Source: Actinomycetes bacterium
GTDB lineage: Bacteria; Actinomycetota; Thermoleophilia; BMS3ABIN01
Assembly: GCA_021790115.1 (NCBI GenBank)
Contig: JAJYIM010000009.1
Coordinates: forward strand, 1 to 52,339
Reading direction: 5' to 3'
Length of the DNA: 52,339 bases
Numbering within the stretch: the first letter of the stretch is position 1; each line of letters opens with the position of its first letter. Under the pieces are notes generated by a model. That model worked only from the letters and a program-made list of their open reading frames with translations. It had not been told where the DNA came from and searched no databases. This document shows positions 25,996 through 34,417 of the stretch, in pieces. A program made the translations under genes and the position numbers.

Positions 25996-28287
25996 ATGCT
26001 AGTCAACCAGCCTCAAAAAGTGGCGGGCAAGGGTCCCCGTATTTCTTCCCTGCCATTGCAGCCTCAACTTTCTCCCAACGCCATGAAGGTGTTGGAGAAA
26101 CGGTACCTGAAGAAGGATGAGGAAGGCAGGCCAATAGAGACCCCGGCAGAGATGTTCCGGCGAGTGGCCCACACAATTGCTGAGGCAGACCTGATTCACA
26201 GCGCGGATGCTGATGTGGCCGCCACTGAGGAAAAATTTTACCGCATGATGACGAGGCTTGAATTCCTCCCCAATTCCCCCACCCTGATGAACGCCGGCCG
26301 GGAGCTGGGGCAGCTGTCCGCCTGTTTTGTCTTGCCCGTTGGCGATTCGATGGATAGCATCTTTACCGCCATTAAAAATACTGCCCTGATTCACAAGAGC
26401 GGCGGCGGCACCGGCTTTTCTTTCTCCCGCATTCGGCCCAGCAAGGATGTGGTGTTGTCAACCAAGGGGGTCTCCAGCGGGCCCATCTCTTTCATGACAG
26501 TTTTTGACGCCGCCACCGAGACCATCAAACAAGGCGGCACCCGCCGCGGCGCCAACATGGGTATTCTGCGGGTGGACCACCCTGATATTATCGGTTTCAT
26601 CACAGCCAAACAGAGCAACGACCGCCTTAACAACTTCAACATTTCCGTGGCGCTAACGGAGAATTTCATGGAGGCGGTGGAGCTGGATGGTGAGTACGAC
26701 CTTGTAAACCCGCGCACCAGGCAGACGGTAAAAACACTGAAGGCGCGGCGTGTTTTTGAAATGATCGTCAACCTGGCCTGGAAAAATGGCGATCCCGGCA
26801 TCATCTTCATCGACAGGATAAACCGCGACAACCCCACCCCCCGCATTGGTGAGATCGAAAGCACCAATCCCTGTGGCGAGCAGCCTTTGCTGCCATATGA
26901 ATCCTGCAATCTCGGCTCGATCAATCTTGTGCGGGTCGTTGACTCTTCCGGTGAGGTTGACTATCAGCATCTGGGCCGGCTCGTGGACAGCGCGGTGCAT
27001 TTCCTCGACAATGTCATTGATGTTAACAAGTACCCTCTTGCTGAAATAGAGCAGACGACCAAAGGCAACCGCAAGATTGGGCTGGGGCTGATGGGGTTTG
27101 CCGACATGCTCATCGAGCTGGGCATCCCTTACAACTCTGAGCAAGCCGTGGCTGTGGCGGAGGAAGTGATGGCTTTTGTTCAGGAGCAGGCGCGCCTGAG
27201 CTCGGCGCGGCTGGCTCAGGAGCGGGGGTCCTTTCCGAATTATGCCGGCAGCGTCTTTGATGCCAATGGCGATCCCGGGATGCGCAACGCCACTACCACC
27301 ACAATCGCTCCCACGGGCACACTGAGCATTATCGCCAATTGCTCCAGCGGTATTGAGCCGCTGTTTGCCGTTTCCTATATCAGGAACGTCCTTGATAACA
27401 CCGAGATGGTAGAGGTTCACCGCACCTTTGAGCAGATGGCCCGGGACGGCGGTTTTTACAACGAAGAATTAATGAAAGAGATCGCCAAGAAGGGAGGCAT
27501 CCAGGATTTGCCTGAAGTATCGGATGATATCAAGTCATTGTTTGTTACTGCGCATGACGTTTCCCCCGAGTGGCACATTCGCATGCAGGCTGCTTTCCAG
27601 AAATACACCGATAATGCCGTCTCGAAAACGGTTAATTTCGCTCATGACGCCACGACTGCAGACGTAGAGCAGGTTTACAAGCTTGCCTACCGGACAGGGT
27701 GCAAAGGCGTCACCATCTACAGGGACGGCAGCCGCGAGGTGCAGGTGCTTAACATTGGCGGCGTTAAAAAAGAGAGTGAGCCGGAAGCCGTGCCGGGCCA
27801 GGTAAAACCGCGGCCACGGCCCGGCTTCATCACGGGCGGCACTCACAAGCTCGCTTCCGGCTGCGGCAACATCTACGTGACCATCAACCAGGATGAGCAT
27901 GGCCTCTTTGAGGTCTTCTCTTCAATGGGGCTCGCCGGCGGCTGCAAGGGAGCTCAATCAGAAGCAATAGCCAGGTTAATTTCCCTGGCCCTCAGGTCTG
28001 GAGTTGCGGTTGATGCGGTTGTGAAATCGGTTAAGGGAATTCGCTGCCCGACTCCCGGATTCGGGGAAGGAGTCAAGATACATTCTTGTCCGGACGCGAT
28101 AGCGCAGGCGCTGCTTGCGCATATGGAAAAAGTGCCTGGGCTGGCTGATGGCGCCGTTGCGGCAGGACTGCCGTCCGCAGCAGAGCAGGCTCACTGTCCG
28201 GAATGTCCCGAGTGCGGCAGCACCGGCCTGGAGTTTGGCGAAGGGTGTGTTTTTTGCCATTCTTGCGGTTTCTCGCGGTGCGGCTAG
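25996..28287 (+). CDS. nrdJ: Vitamin B12-dependent (class II) ribonucleotide reductase
   Basis: NrdJ reduces ribonucleotides to deoxyribonucleotides using adenosylcobalamin as radical source, with no oxygen requirement. The 763-residue protein has [45 protein letters not shown] and the radical-site region [19 protein letters not shown]. It also has the [18 protein letters not shown] loop and the C-terminal TSCPD-like domain with [15 protein letters not shown]. It ends in a zinc-ribbon tail with cysteines in [11 protein letters not shown] and CVFCHSCGF. It probably belongs to the NrdR regulon. Confidence 0.97.
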   Translation: MLVNQPQKVAGKGPRISSLPLQPQLSPNAMKVLEKRYLKKDEEGRPIETPAEMFRRVAHTIAEADLIHSADADVAATEEKFYRMMTRLEFLPNSPTLMNAGRELGQLSACFVLPVGDSMDSIFTAIKNTALIHKSGGGTGFSFSRIRPSKDVVLSTKGVSSGPISFMTVFDAATETIKQGGTRRGANMGILRVDHPDIIGFITAKQSNDRLNNFNISVALTENFMEAVELDGEYDLVNPRTRQTVKTLKARRVFEMIVNLAWKNGDPGIIFIDRINRDNPTPRIGEIESTNPCGEQPLLPYESCNLGSINLVRVVDSSGEVDYQHLGRLVDSAVHFLDNVIDVNKYPLAEIEQTTKGNRKIGLGLMGFADMLIELGIPYNSEQAVAVAEEVMAFVQEQARLSSARLAQERGSFPNYAGSVFDANGDPGMRNATTTTIAPTGTLSIIANCSSGIEPLFAVSYIRNVLDNTEMVEVHRTFEQMARDGGFYNEELMKEIAKKGGIQDLPEVSDDIKSLFVTAHDVSPEWHIRMQAAFQKYTDNAVSKTVNFAHDATTADVEQVYKLAYRTGCKGVTIYRDGSREVQVLNIGGVKKESEPEAVPGQVKPRPRPGFITGGTHKLASGCGNIYVTINQDEHGLFEVFSSMGLAGGCKGAQSEAIARLISLALRSGVAVDAVVKSVKGIRCPTPGFGEGVKIHSCPDAIAQALLAHMEKVPGLADGAVAAGLPSAAEQAHCPECPECGSTGLEFGEGCVFCHSCGFSRCG

Positions 28288-28462
28288 CGGCACGGATAAA
28301 CAGTGGAATTTTACAAATCTGTCAAAAAGTCGTGTAGGGCAACGTCGAGAAGTCGAAGCCCGGTCACCGCTGCCAGCCGCGCCAGAACATGTGGTTTTTA
28401 GTAATAGATCAAAAAGGAAAAAGCTTAAGAGGGGAGTAATTGAAGCTTATGATTTTAAGCAT

Positions 28463-29476
28463 ATGCTCATGACCTCAGGGGAAGACACGCGCTCGCTTGA
28501 TTGCCGGCGGCCAGTGAAAGCTGCCAGGCCGGCTGCTACCCGGAAGCGCAGGTCAGGAGGAAGCCGTTCAGCCGCCAGGCCTTCGGTCAAGCAGCCTGCC
28601 TTCAGCAAGCCTGGTTACGGCTCCAGACCCGGCAGCATTGGCAACAAGCTGGCAAGCCGCCGCGTGCAGGTTCTGGCAATCATCAGCGCCGCCTTTTTCT
28701 TCCTCTGGATTGGCCTTAAGGCAATGGGGCTGGCAGACCTTTGGCCGCTTCTGGCGGCGCCAATTTTGTTGTCGGCTTGGTTTTTCTATGAAGCCGGAGT
28801 GATGGTGGCAGTGTTTTTAACCACACTGCTTTTAGTCCAGACCTCTTTTGAAAAAAGCCCGGCGTTGATAATCGCCCTGATGACATTTACGGCAACGGGG
28901 CTGGGATTGGGATGGGGCCAACGGCGGCAAAAGCTTGCCCACCGCCACACACTCCGCTCGTCGCTTACCGATTCGCTCACCGGTCTTTATAATTACGGAC
29001 ATTTTATGGAATGTCTTGACCGCGAGATCCACCGTGCCGGCAGATACGGCGGCGCCGTCACACTTGTAATGTTTGACGTTGATCACTTCAAGCATTTCAA
29101 TGATCACTTCGGGCACCAGGCGGGCAACAAAGCTTTAAAGGCAATTGCCTCCACATTAAAACGTGAAAAACGGGAATCTGATATCGCCGCCCGGTTTGGC
29201 GGCGAGGAGTTCGTGCTCCTGATCCCGGGCGATGAGTCTGCAGGCATCGAAACGGCCGGGCGCCTGCGCCGGTCAATATCCCGGATGCAAGTGCCGGTTG
29301 GCGGCGGGGCCGCCGCCGGGATTACCGTCAGCGCCGGTGTGGCCAGCTATCCTTTGGGTGCGTCATCCCGCGAAGAGTTGCTTGACAAGGTCGACCAGCT
29401 TCTCTATGTTTCCAAAAATGCCGGCCGCAACAGGATAAGCATTGCCCACAACAAGCGGCGGCTGGCTGTTTCCTGA
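28463..29476 (+). CDS. Membrane-anchored diguanylate cyclase (GGDEF)
   Basis: GGDEF enzymes make cyclic di-GMP. From the ATG at 28463 the protein has about 337 residues. A basic, low-complexity cytoplasmic N-terminus is followed by about three or four membrane segments (VLAIISAAFFFLWIGLKAMG, LAAPILLSAWFFY, AVFLTTLLLVQ, IIALMTFTATGLGLGW). The catalytic domain follows with DSLTGLYNYGHF, FDVDHFKHFNDHFGH and the active-site RFGGEEFVLL. No inhibitory RxxD motif is evident five residues before GGEEF. The start is uncertain: the frame is open far upstream and overlaps nrdJ, and the best Shine-Dalgarno (GAGGGGAG, 28429) precedes an ATT rather than an ATG. Confidence 0.92.
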   Translation: MLMTSGEDTRSLDCRRPVKAARPAATRKRRSGGSRSAARPSVKQPAFSKPGYGSRPGSIGNKLASRRVQVLAIISAAFFFLWIGLKAMGLADLWPLLAAPILLSAWFFYEAGVMVAVFLTTLLLVQTSFEKSPALIIALMTFTATGLGLGWGQRRQKLAHRHTLRSSLTDSLTGLYNYGHFMECLDREIHRAGRYGGAVTLVMFDVDHFKHFNDHFGHQAGNKALKAIASTLKREKRESDIAARFGGEEFVLLIPGDESAGIETAGRLRRSISRMQVPVGGGAAAGITVSAGVASYPLGASSREELLDKVDQLLYVSKNAGRNRISIAHNKRRLAVS

Positions 29477-29537
29477 ATGCTTCAAAATCTGGCGTGCCGG
29501 CGGGCGCAAGCAAGCTTCACGCTGGCCGTGACTGGCC

Positions 29538-29795
29538 ATGGTCAAATTAAAAACAGAGAATATAAAGGTCAGAATTGAAACCGGGCGCCATATCATCATC
29601 GGTACTGTGCATCCGCCTGCGGTAGCCTATCGCAGCCGCCTCTCAGACTTGCTTAACCAGAAAGAAGTTTCCTTCATTTCGGTAACGGATGTGGAAGTTT
29701 ACCAAAACGGACAGCCCGAAGCCCCTCTGTATTCTGCTGCTTTTCTGGCCTTAAATCTGAGAAAAATTGAGATGATCACACCGATTGAAGAATGA
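29538..29795 (+). CDS. Small conserved protein resembling DUF6812
   Basis: The 85-residue protein is predicted to be mostly beta strand: KVRIETGRHIIIGTVHPP, then RSRLSDLLNQKEVSFISVTDVEVY and a short tail with FLALNLRKIEMITPIEE. The pattern 'G.vH.P...R.SD.LN....FI.VTDV' is that of small uncharacterised proteins in actinobacteria and related phyla (DUF6812-like, from memory). Its 3' end overlaps the convergent membrane gene by 20 nt. No function can be assigned. Confidence 0.7.
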   Translation: MVKLKTENIKVRIETGRHIIIGTVHPPAVAYRSRLSDLLNQKEVSFISVTDVEVYQNGQPEAPLYSAAFLALNLRKIEMITPIEE

Positions 29796-30318
29796 CAAGG
29801 CCGGCGCTGAGGCTTTTTTCGCTGAATGTTGCCGCCAAAAAATTCCCGGCAAGAAGAGCGTTGCGGCTTACTTGAGCGGCAGCCTGGGGCTGCAACAGTA
29901 AGAAAACGACGTAAGTCAAAAAAACAATCTCCACGAAAGTTAACGTGGCCGTAAGCCAGATGAGAAAACGGGCGGCGCCGGTCCTGGTTGTTCCTCGCCA
30001 AAGCCTTCTTTTTTCCATGCGGCTGGCAACCAGGTAGCCGATATGAATGATTCCAAATACAAATCCTCCATAGAAGAACTGCCATTCAGGGCCGCCAAAA
30101 CTCAATAGCAGATAATAATAAATGATTTCCGTCAGCAACAGGAAAACATTTACCCGGTAGCCTGCCTCTACCATCGCCTCAAAACTTGCCGAGGGCGCTT
30201 CTTGCTGTAGGCGTTGGCGCTCCCGACCGAGATCTTTTAGGGCGCGCGGCACCAGCCCCAGCGTAAAAACGCTAATTGTCAACATGAAAAAGGTGTAGAT
30301 AAACAAAAAGATGCGCAT
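29776..30318 (-). CDS. Four-helix membrane protein of unknown function
   Basis: The 180-residue protein has an N-terminal hydrophobic helix (IFLFIYTFFMLTISVFTLGL) followed by a charged soluble stretch (about 28-50). Three more membrane segments follow (VFLLLTEIIYYYLLLS, FFYGGFVFGIIHIGYLVAS, FLIWLTATLTFVEIVFLTYVVFLLL). I do not recognise the family. It lies 19 bp downstream of the presenilin-like gene on the same strand, so the two may form an operon. Confidence 0.7.
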   Translation of the reverse strand: MRIFLFIYTFFMLTISVFTLGLVPRALKDLGRERQRLQQEAPSASFEAMVEAGYRVNVFLLLTEIIYYYLLLSFGGPEWQFFYGGFVFGIIHIGYLVASRMEKRRLWRGTTRTGAARFLIWLTATLTFVEIVFLTYVVFLLLQPQAAAQVSRNALLAGNFLAATFSEKSLSAGLVILQSV

Positions 30319-30337
30319 GGCATTTCAGGCGCTCATC

Positions 30338-30988
30338 TTAACCAATATGCTTTTCCTTGTTATAGTTCTGTTCTTCCAGAAACCTTTGATAAAGCAGGTC
30401 GGCATTTGCCGATACGAAGGAAATGGAAAGCAGAGGAAGTGCAGGCACTCCTTTGTTAAAGGCAATTCCTGCGATCATGGTGCCAATAAATGAAACTGTC
30501 ATTGCCAACACAGTAATAACACGCCGCAGCCGGTACGTCAAGCTGCAGGCGATGAACAGGGAAAAAAAGATCATGTCGCTAACTCCCAACCTCGAGACTG
30601 CCGGCGCTCCAAACACGGGCAAGTTAATGGTTAAATAGTCGATCCAGTTGCTGCCGCTCTCAATAATCTTTTTTGTCGGGCCCAGGAAGACGCTGTAAAA
30701 ATCCACGATTATGATTAGCCCGCTGATCAGCAGGATCTGGCTGATGGAAGTCAGCATCAACCCAATCCATAAACCGGCGCTGGCGGCAAAAACGAGCTTG
30801 GCAAGAAGCTCAACTGTTCCCCAACCGGCAACGATTGCGCCTGCAGAGGCGAGGCCGGCGAGGAGGGCTAAAAATAACAGCCGGTGTCCCAGGCCTGCCA
30901 GGAAAGACAAGGTGGAGACAAAGGCGCAAGCGATCAGAAAACCCAGGACAAAAACCAGCGCAAGGCCGGCGTCCGAGTCCGCCGCCAC
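30338..30988 (-). CDS. Presenilin/signal-peptide-peptidase-like membrane protein with GxSD motif
   Basis: Presenilin and SPP enzymes are intramembrane aspartyl proteases with a catalytic Asp in each of two adjacent helices (YD and GxGD) and a PAL motif near the C-terminus. The 216-residue frame has Asp96 at the end of a hydrophobic helix (IIIVDFYSVF), Asp138 in LGVSD at the start of the next, and NKGVPALPLL with PAL at 182-184. So the order, spacing and PAL motif are seen, but the second motif is GVSD rather than GxGD. The only standard start is the GTG at 30988, while the same frame is open upstream and encodes another hydrophobic segment; the N-terminus is therefore doubtful. Confidence 0.7.
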   Translation of the reverse strand: MAADSDAGLALVFVLGFLIACAFVSTLSFLAGLGHRLLFLALLAGLASAGAIVAGWGTVELLAKLVFAASAGLWIGLMLTSISQILLISGLIIIVDFYSVFLGPTKKIIESGSNWIDYLTINLPVFGAPAVSRLGVSDMIFFSLFIACSLTYRLRRVITVLAMTVSFIGTMIAGIAFNKGVPALPLLSISFVSANADLLYQRFLEEQNYNKEKHIG

Positions 30989-31162
30989 TTTTCCGGTCCG
31001 TGTCAGGATGAGGTCAGCCGTGGCGGATGAAATGACCAGGCAGAAAAACAGAAATGCGGTGACAAGCTCCGTGTTTAAATCGAGGTTTGGCTTTCGGATC
31101 GCGTTTCCTTTCCGGTCTTTCCGGTCGGCCCCGCGCCCTGCATGCGGACCGCCTTCTTTTAC

Positions 31163-31780
31163 CTAGTAAGGAGGAAGTGACTCGTACCAATCCCCAAGCA
31201 CCTTGAAGGCTTTCCAAAAGCTTGTTTTTTGGCGTTGGTCATTCAGGGACTTATCAATTTCCGGAGTGACCAGAGCTTCAGTGGTTGGAGTCAGTGGCTG
31301 CACTACGCCTGGGCTGAACTCAAGTTTGTGTGCCAACGGAAAGTCCAGTTGGTTGAACGCTGCCACGGATTGCTCGCCCATGATCACCACCATCTTTGGC
31401 TGGACGATCATCAGCTCCCTGACCAGGTAAAGCGGGCAGTGCTGCAGCGCTTCTTTTTCCGGAACATTTGCGCATTTGATGATATCGGTACCGTAAAGAA
31501 TCAGTGAGTCAATGCCAATCTTTTGACAGCTTTTCATGACTGCCTCGCCCGAGCGGCCGAAAAAAGCTACTCCCTCAGACGTCTCACTAGGAAGGGTGCG
31601 GTACTTGATCAGGAATATGTCCGCAAGAGGATGACCTGATCCAATCACGGGCACTGCCGGCCCATGAGTACATTTTTGGCAGTGAGTCAGCTCCCGGCAG
31701 AGTTCATTGATTTCAGCAATGGCGCGGGAAAGCTGCTTGTCGTATAAGTTGTCTTCGGGTCTCGACAAATCGAACCTCAA
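31163..31780 (-). CDS. Uracil-DNA-glycosylase-fold protein (family 4-like) with degenerate catalytic motifs
   Basis: Family 4 UDGs remove uracil from DNA and carry a 4Fe-4S cluster. The 205-residue protein keeps the likely cluster cysteines (HCQKCTHG, and KCANVPEKEALQHC) and the characteristic FFGRSGEAVMKSCQKIGID and IVQPKMVVIMGEQSVAAF segments. Motif A, normally GEAPGxxE before the 'G.PF.GRAG' stretch, reads LIKYRTLPSETSEG here. The C-terminal HPS/HPA motif is replaced by VTPEIDKSL. It is probably not a normal uracil glycosylase, and may have another substrate or a structural role. It lies upstream of the presenilin-like gene. Confidence 0.7.
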   Translation of the reverse strand: MRFDLSRPEDNLYDKQLSRAIAEINELCRELTHCQKCTHGPAVPVIGSGHPLADIFLIKYRTLPSETSEGVAFFGRSGEAVMKSCQKIGIDSLILYGTDIIKCANVPEKEALQHCPLYLVRELMIVQPKMVVIMGEQSVAAFNQLDFPLAHKLEFSPGVVQPLTPTTEALVTPEIDKSLNDQRQKTSFWKAFKVLGDWYESLPPY

Positions 31781-31906
31781 AATGGACCGCTACCGCCGGA
31801 TGCTTAGAGCCAGAGGAAATGGGGAAAAGCGCTCTTTGCCCCGGCCAGTCAAGGGCCAGGCGTGAAGTCGAAGCGGCCGCCCTGCGCCACTGCCCTGGCA
31901 AAGTAG

Positions 31907-33355
31907 TTATTTGCCGCATGCAGGGGGAATCCTTCCATTCGCATTTCCTGATCGCGTTTCCCTGCAGGCCGGCATCCTTGTCCTGTCAAACCGGGCGACA
32001 GCCTCAATGTGCGGCGTGTTGGGAAACATGTCAACTGCCCCCGCTCGTGTCAGCCTGTAGCCGCCTTCTGCAAGCACGGCAGCGTTGGCGGCCATGGTGG
32101 CGGCATTGCATGAAACATACACAATCCTGGAGGCTCCCAGTTTTATAATGCGCTCGATTTCTTTTTTGCTGGCGCCTGCCCGAGGAGGATCAAGAACAAC
32201 CAGATCGGGAGGCGCTTCTTCTCCCGACGCTGTTTCCTCAATGACCTGTTTGAGCAGGTTTCTCACTTTGCCGGCCTTGAAAAAAGCGTTTTCCAGCCCG
32301 TTCACGCGGGCATTTTCAGCCGCCAAGCGGGTGGCCTCCTCCCCAATTTCGATGCCGAAGGCCCGGCGGCAGCGGCCGGCAAGCAGAAGAGCTATCGAAC
32401 CAACGCCGGAGTACAAGTCAAAGGCAAGGCCGCCGGCGGCGGGGCCGGCGTAATCAAGCATCTTTCCGTACAGGCGTTCTGCCATCAAGGTATTTGTCTG
32501 CAGGAATGAGGCCGGAGAAACCTTCAGCATCAGGCCGCAAATTTCTTCATTGATATGGTCACGCCCTGCCAGAACTTCAAAGGGAAAACCGGTAGCGACC
32601 GAGGCCCGGGTGCCGTTTAAGCTCCAGAGCAGTGACTTCACCTGCGGGAAGGCGGTCAGAAGCTCGCCGGCAAATCTCTCCCTATTTGGAAACCGCCCCG
32701 GCGCTGTTACCACGTTCACCATGACCTCACCGGTATGAATTGCTTCGCGCAAAACAAGGTGACGCCAAAACCCGCTGCCACTGCCCTGGTCGTAAACACC
32801 CGCGCCGCTCGACCGGACAAATTCTCGCACATGGTTGCGGATTTGGTTGGTAAGCTGCGAATGCAGCAGGCAGTCCTCAACATTAAAAACGCGGCGCCAT
32901 TGCCCCGGCAAGTGAAAGCCCAGGGCCGGTCCGTAGCCATCATCAGCAAAAGAAAACTCAACTTTGTTGCGATAACGCCAAAGCCTGGCAGCTGCCAACG
33001 GCATGTCGTTCTCAACGTCGGACAGCCCGCCTATATGGGCCAGACACTCGGCCACCTGGCTTTGCTTGAACTCAAGCTGCGTTTCATAGGCGAGCGTTTG
33101 CCAGGCACATCCCCCGCAGATATCAAAGTGGCGACAGACAGGCTCAACCCTGGCCCTGGAAGAATCGAGCACCCTGACAGTTCTGGCCTCAGCATGCGAG
33201 CGCTTGGACCTGGTCACCCGGGCGCGGACCAGATCTCCCGGCAGCGCCCCCTCAACGAAGATGACAAATCCATCCAGGCGGGCAACGCCCCGACCTCCGA
33301 AGGCGAGGCTTTCTATCTTGAGGTCGAGCTCTTTTGCGGGCTTGAGTTTCTCCAT
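31907..33355 (-). CDS. rlmD: 23S rRNA (uracil-5-)-methyltransferase, RlmD/TrmA family
   Basis: The enzyme methylates C5 of a uridine in 23S rRNA (U1939 in E. coli numbering) with SAM. Starting at the ATG of MEKLKPAKEL (33355) gives 482 residues; the frame is open further upstream without support. It has an N-terminal TRAM domain (LAFGGRGVARLDGFVIFVEGALPGDLV) and 4Fe-4S cysteines (CRHFDICGGCAWQ). The SAM-binding domain contains FDLYSGVGSIALLLA, VLDPPRAGASKKEI and YVSCNAATMAANAAVL, with Cys as catalytic nucleophile. Some family members are RlmCD with two targets. A 20-residue polar tail after VARFDR is unusual. Confidence 0.93.
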   Translation of the reverse strand: MEKLKPAKELDLKIESLAFGGRGVARLDGFVIFVEGALPGDLVRARVTRSKRSHAEARTVRVLDSSRARVEPVCRHFDICGGCAWQTLAYETQLEFKQSQVAECLAHIGGLSDVENDMPLAAARLWRYRNKVEFSFADDGYGPALGFHLPGQWRRVFNVEDCLLHSQLTNQIRNHVREFVRSSGAGVYDQGSGSGFWRHLVLREAIHTGEVMVNVVTAPGRFPNRERFAGELLTAFPQVKSLLWSLNGTRASVATGFPFEVLAGRDHINEEICGLMLKVSPASFLQTNTLMAERLYGKMLDYAGPAAGGLAFDLYSGVGSIALLLAGRCRRAFGIEIGEEATRLAAENARVNGLENAFFKAGKVRNLLKQVIEETASGEEAPPDLVVLDPPRAGASKKEIERIIKLGASRIVYVSCNAATMAANAAVLAEGGYRLTRAGAVDMFPNTPHIEAVARFDRTRMPACRETRSGNANGRIPPACGK

Positions 33356-33475
33356 GGAGACTAACAATTTACAACATCTGCAGGGAAAAGGTGATCTTGG
33401 CGCTATATGCAAGCTGACATGATGAGATGTGATTTTCTCTGTACCAAATAAAAAGAATGAGCTATCATTGGTAAT

Positions 33476-34417
33476 GTGACCGTTCTTAGAATCTATCTCA
33501 AGAGGCGTATTCTGCTGCGGTCGGCGCTTTTCCTTTTGGCTTTAATGACGCTCGCCCTTTCAATTACAGCCTGCGCCGGCAATGAAAAGGCGTCGACGGC
33601 GTCGGCGGAGCCCGCTGCTGCCACAGGTGTAATCCGCATATCCATCGATGGCATGTTCACTCCCAAGGAGTCTTATTCGGTTTACTCGCAACTGCTGGAC
33701 TATATTGCCGAAAAAACAGGGCATCCCACCGTGTTGCAGCAGACCGGCAGCTATTCCGAAGTAAACGATTTGCTGGCGCATGGAGGGACTGATGTCGCCA
33801 TCCTCTGTTCCGGCGGCTATATCAAGGCTTTTGATAAACTTGGCTTACCCCCGCTGGTTGCGCCGGTAGCGAATGGGCAACCTCTCTATTACTCATATAT
33901 TGTCACCCGCAGCGGCAGCGGTATCAGAAAGTTTGAGCAGTTGCGCGGCCACCCTTTTGCTTTTAGTGATCCCATTTCACTCACCGGAACACTCTACCCG
34001 GAATCCCGCGTCGTTGGCCTTGGTTATCAGCCAAGCGCCTTTTTTAGCCATATCGTTGTTGCAAACAGTCATGATAATTCCATCAAGGCGCTCAAAGAAG
34101 GGGTTGTTGATGGCGTTGCCGTCGACAGCTACATATATGATTACATGAAGGCCAATGAACCGGCCAGCGTCAGCGGCCTCGACATTATCGAGAAATCACC
34201 GCCGTTTGGCTCTCCTCCGCTGGTGACACGTCCAGGCATGCCCAAGGGGCTGCGGAACCAGTTATTAAGCGTCCTGACGGGAATGGACAGCGACCCGCAG
34301 GGGAAACAGATTTTATCAAAGCTGAGAATAGAAAGATTTATTCCTGTTGACAAGTCTCTCTATGACTCCGTTGGCGGCCTTGAGGCAAATCTTGTCAAGG
34401 CGCACGTAATCCAGTGA
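33476..34417 (+). CDS. PhnD-like periplasmic-binding lipoprotein (sensor component)
   Basis: PhnD/PtxB-type proteins bind phosphonate, phosphite or other small anions outside the membrane. The 313-residue protein has a basic signal peptide, a lipobox ending at Cys33 (LSITAC) and a type 2 binding fold with FTPKESYSVYSQLLDYIAEKTG, GTDVAILCSGGYI, FAFSDPISLTGTLYPESR and GVVDGVAVDSYIYDYM. No transporter subunits are nearby. Its stop overlaps the GTG start of a histidine kinase, which suggests that it presents a ligand to that kinase. The signal-peptide n-region (residues about 4-18) is encoded by a decayed copy of the palindromic repeat. Confidence 0.88.
   Translation: MTVLRIYLKRRILLRSALFLLALMTLALSITACAGNEKASTASAEPAAATGVIRISIDGMFTPKESYSVYSQLLDYIAEKTGHPTVLQQTGSYSEVNDLLAHGGTDVAILCSGGYIKAFDKLGLPPLVAPVANGQPLYYSYIVTRSGSGIRKFEQLRGHPFAFSDPISLTGTLYPESRVVGLGYQPSAFFSHIVVANSHDNSIKALKEGVVDGVAVDSYIYDYMKANEPASVSGLDIIEKSPPFGSPPLVTRPGMPKGLRNQLLSVLTGMDSDPQGKQILSKLRIERFIPVDKSLYDSVGGLEANLVKAHVIQ
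33486..33531. repeat. Palindromic repeat, decayed copy E inside a coding sequence
   Basis: Bases 33486-33525 match copy C (36769-36808) at about 32 of 40 positions, including the core TATTCTGCTGCG and the arm TTAGAATCTATCT. The right arm is lost. It lies at codons 4-18 of the PhnD-like gene. Confidence 0.75.
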
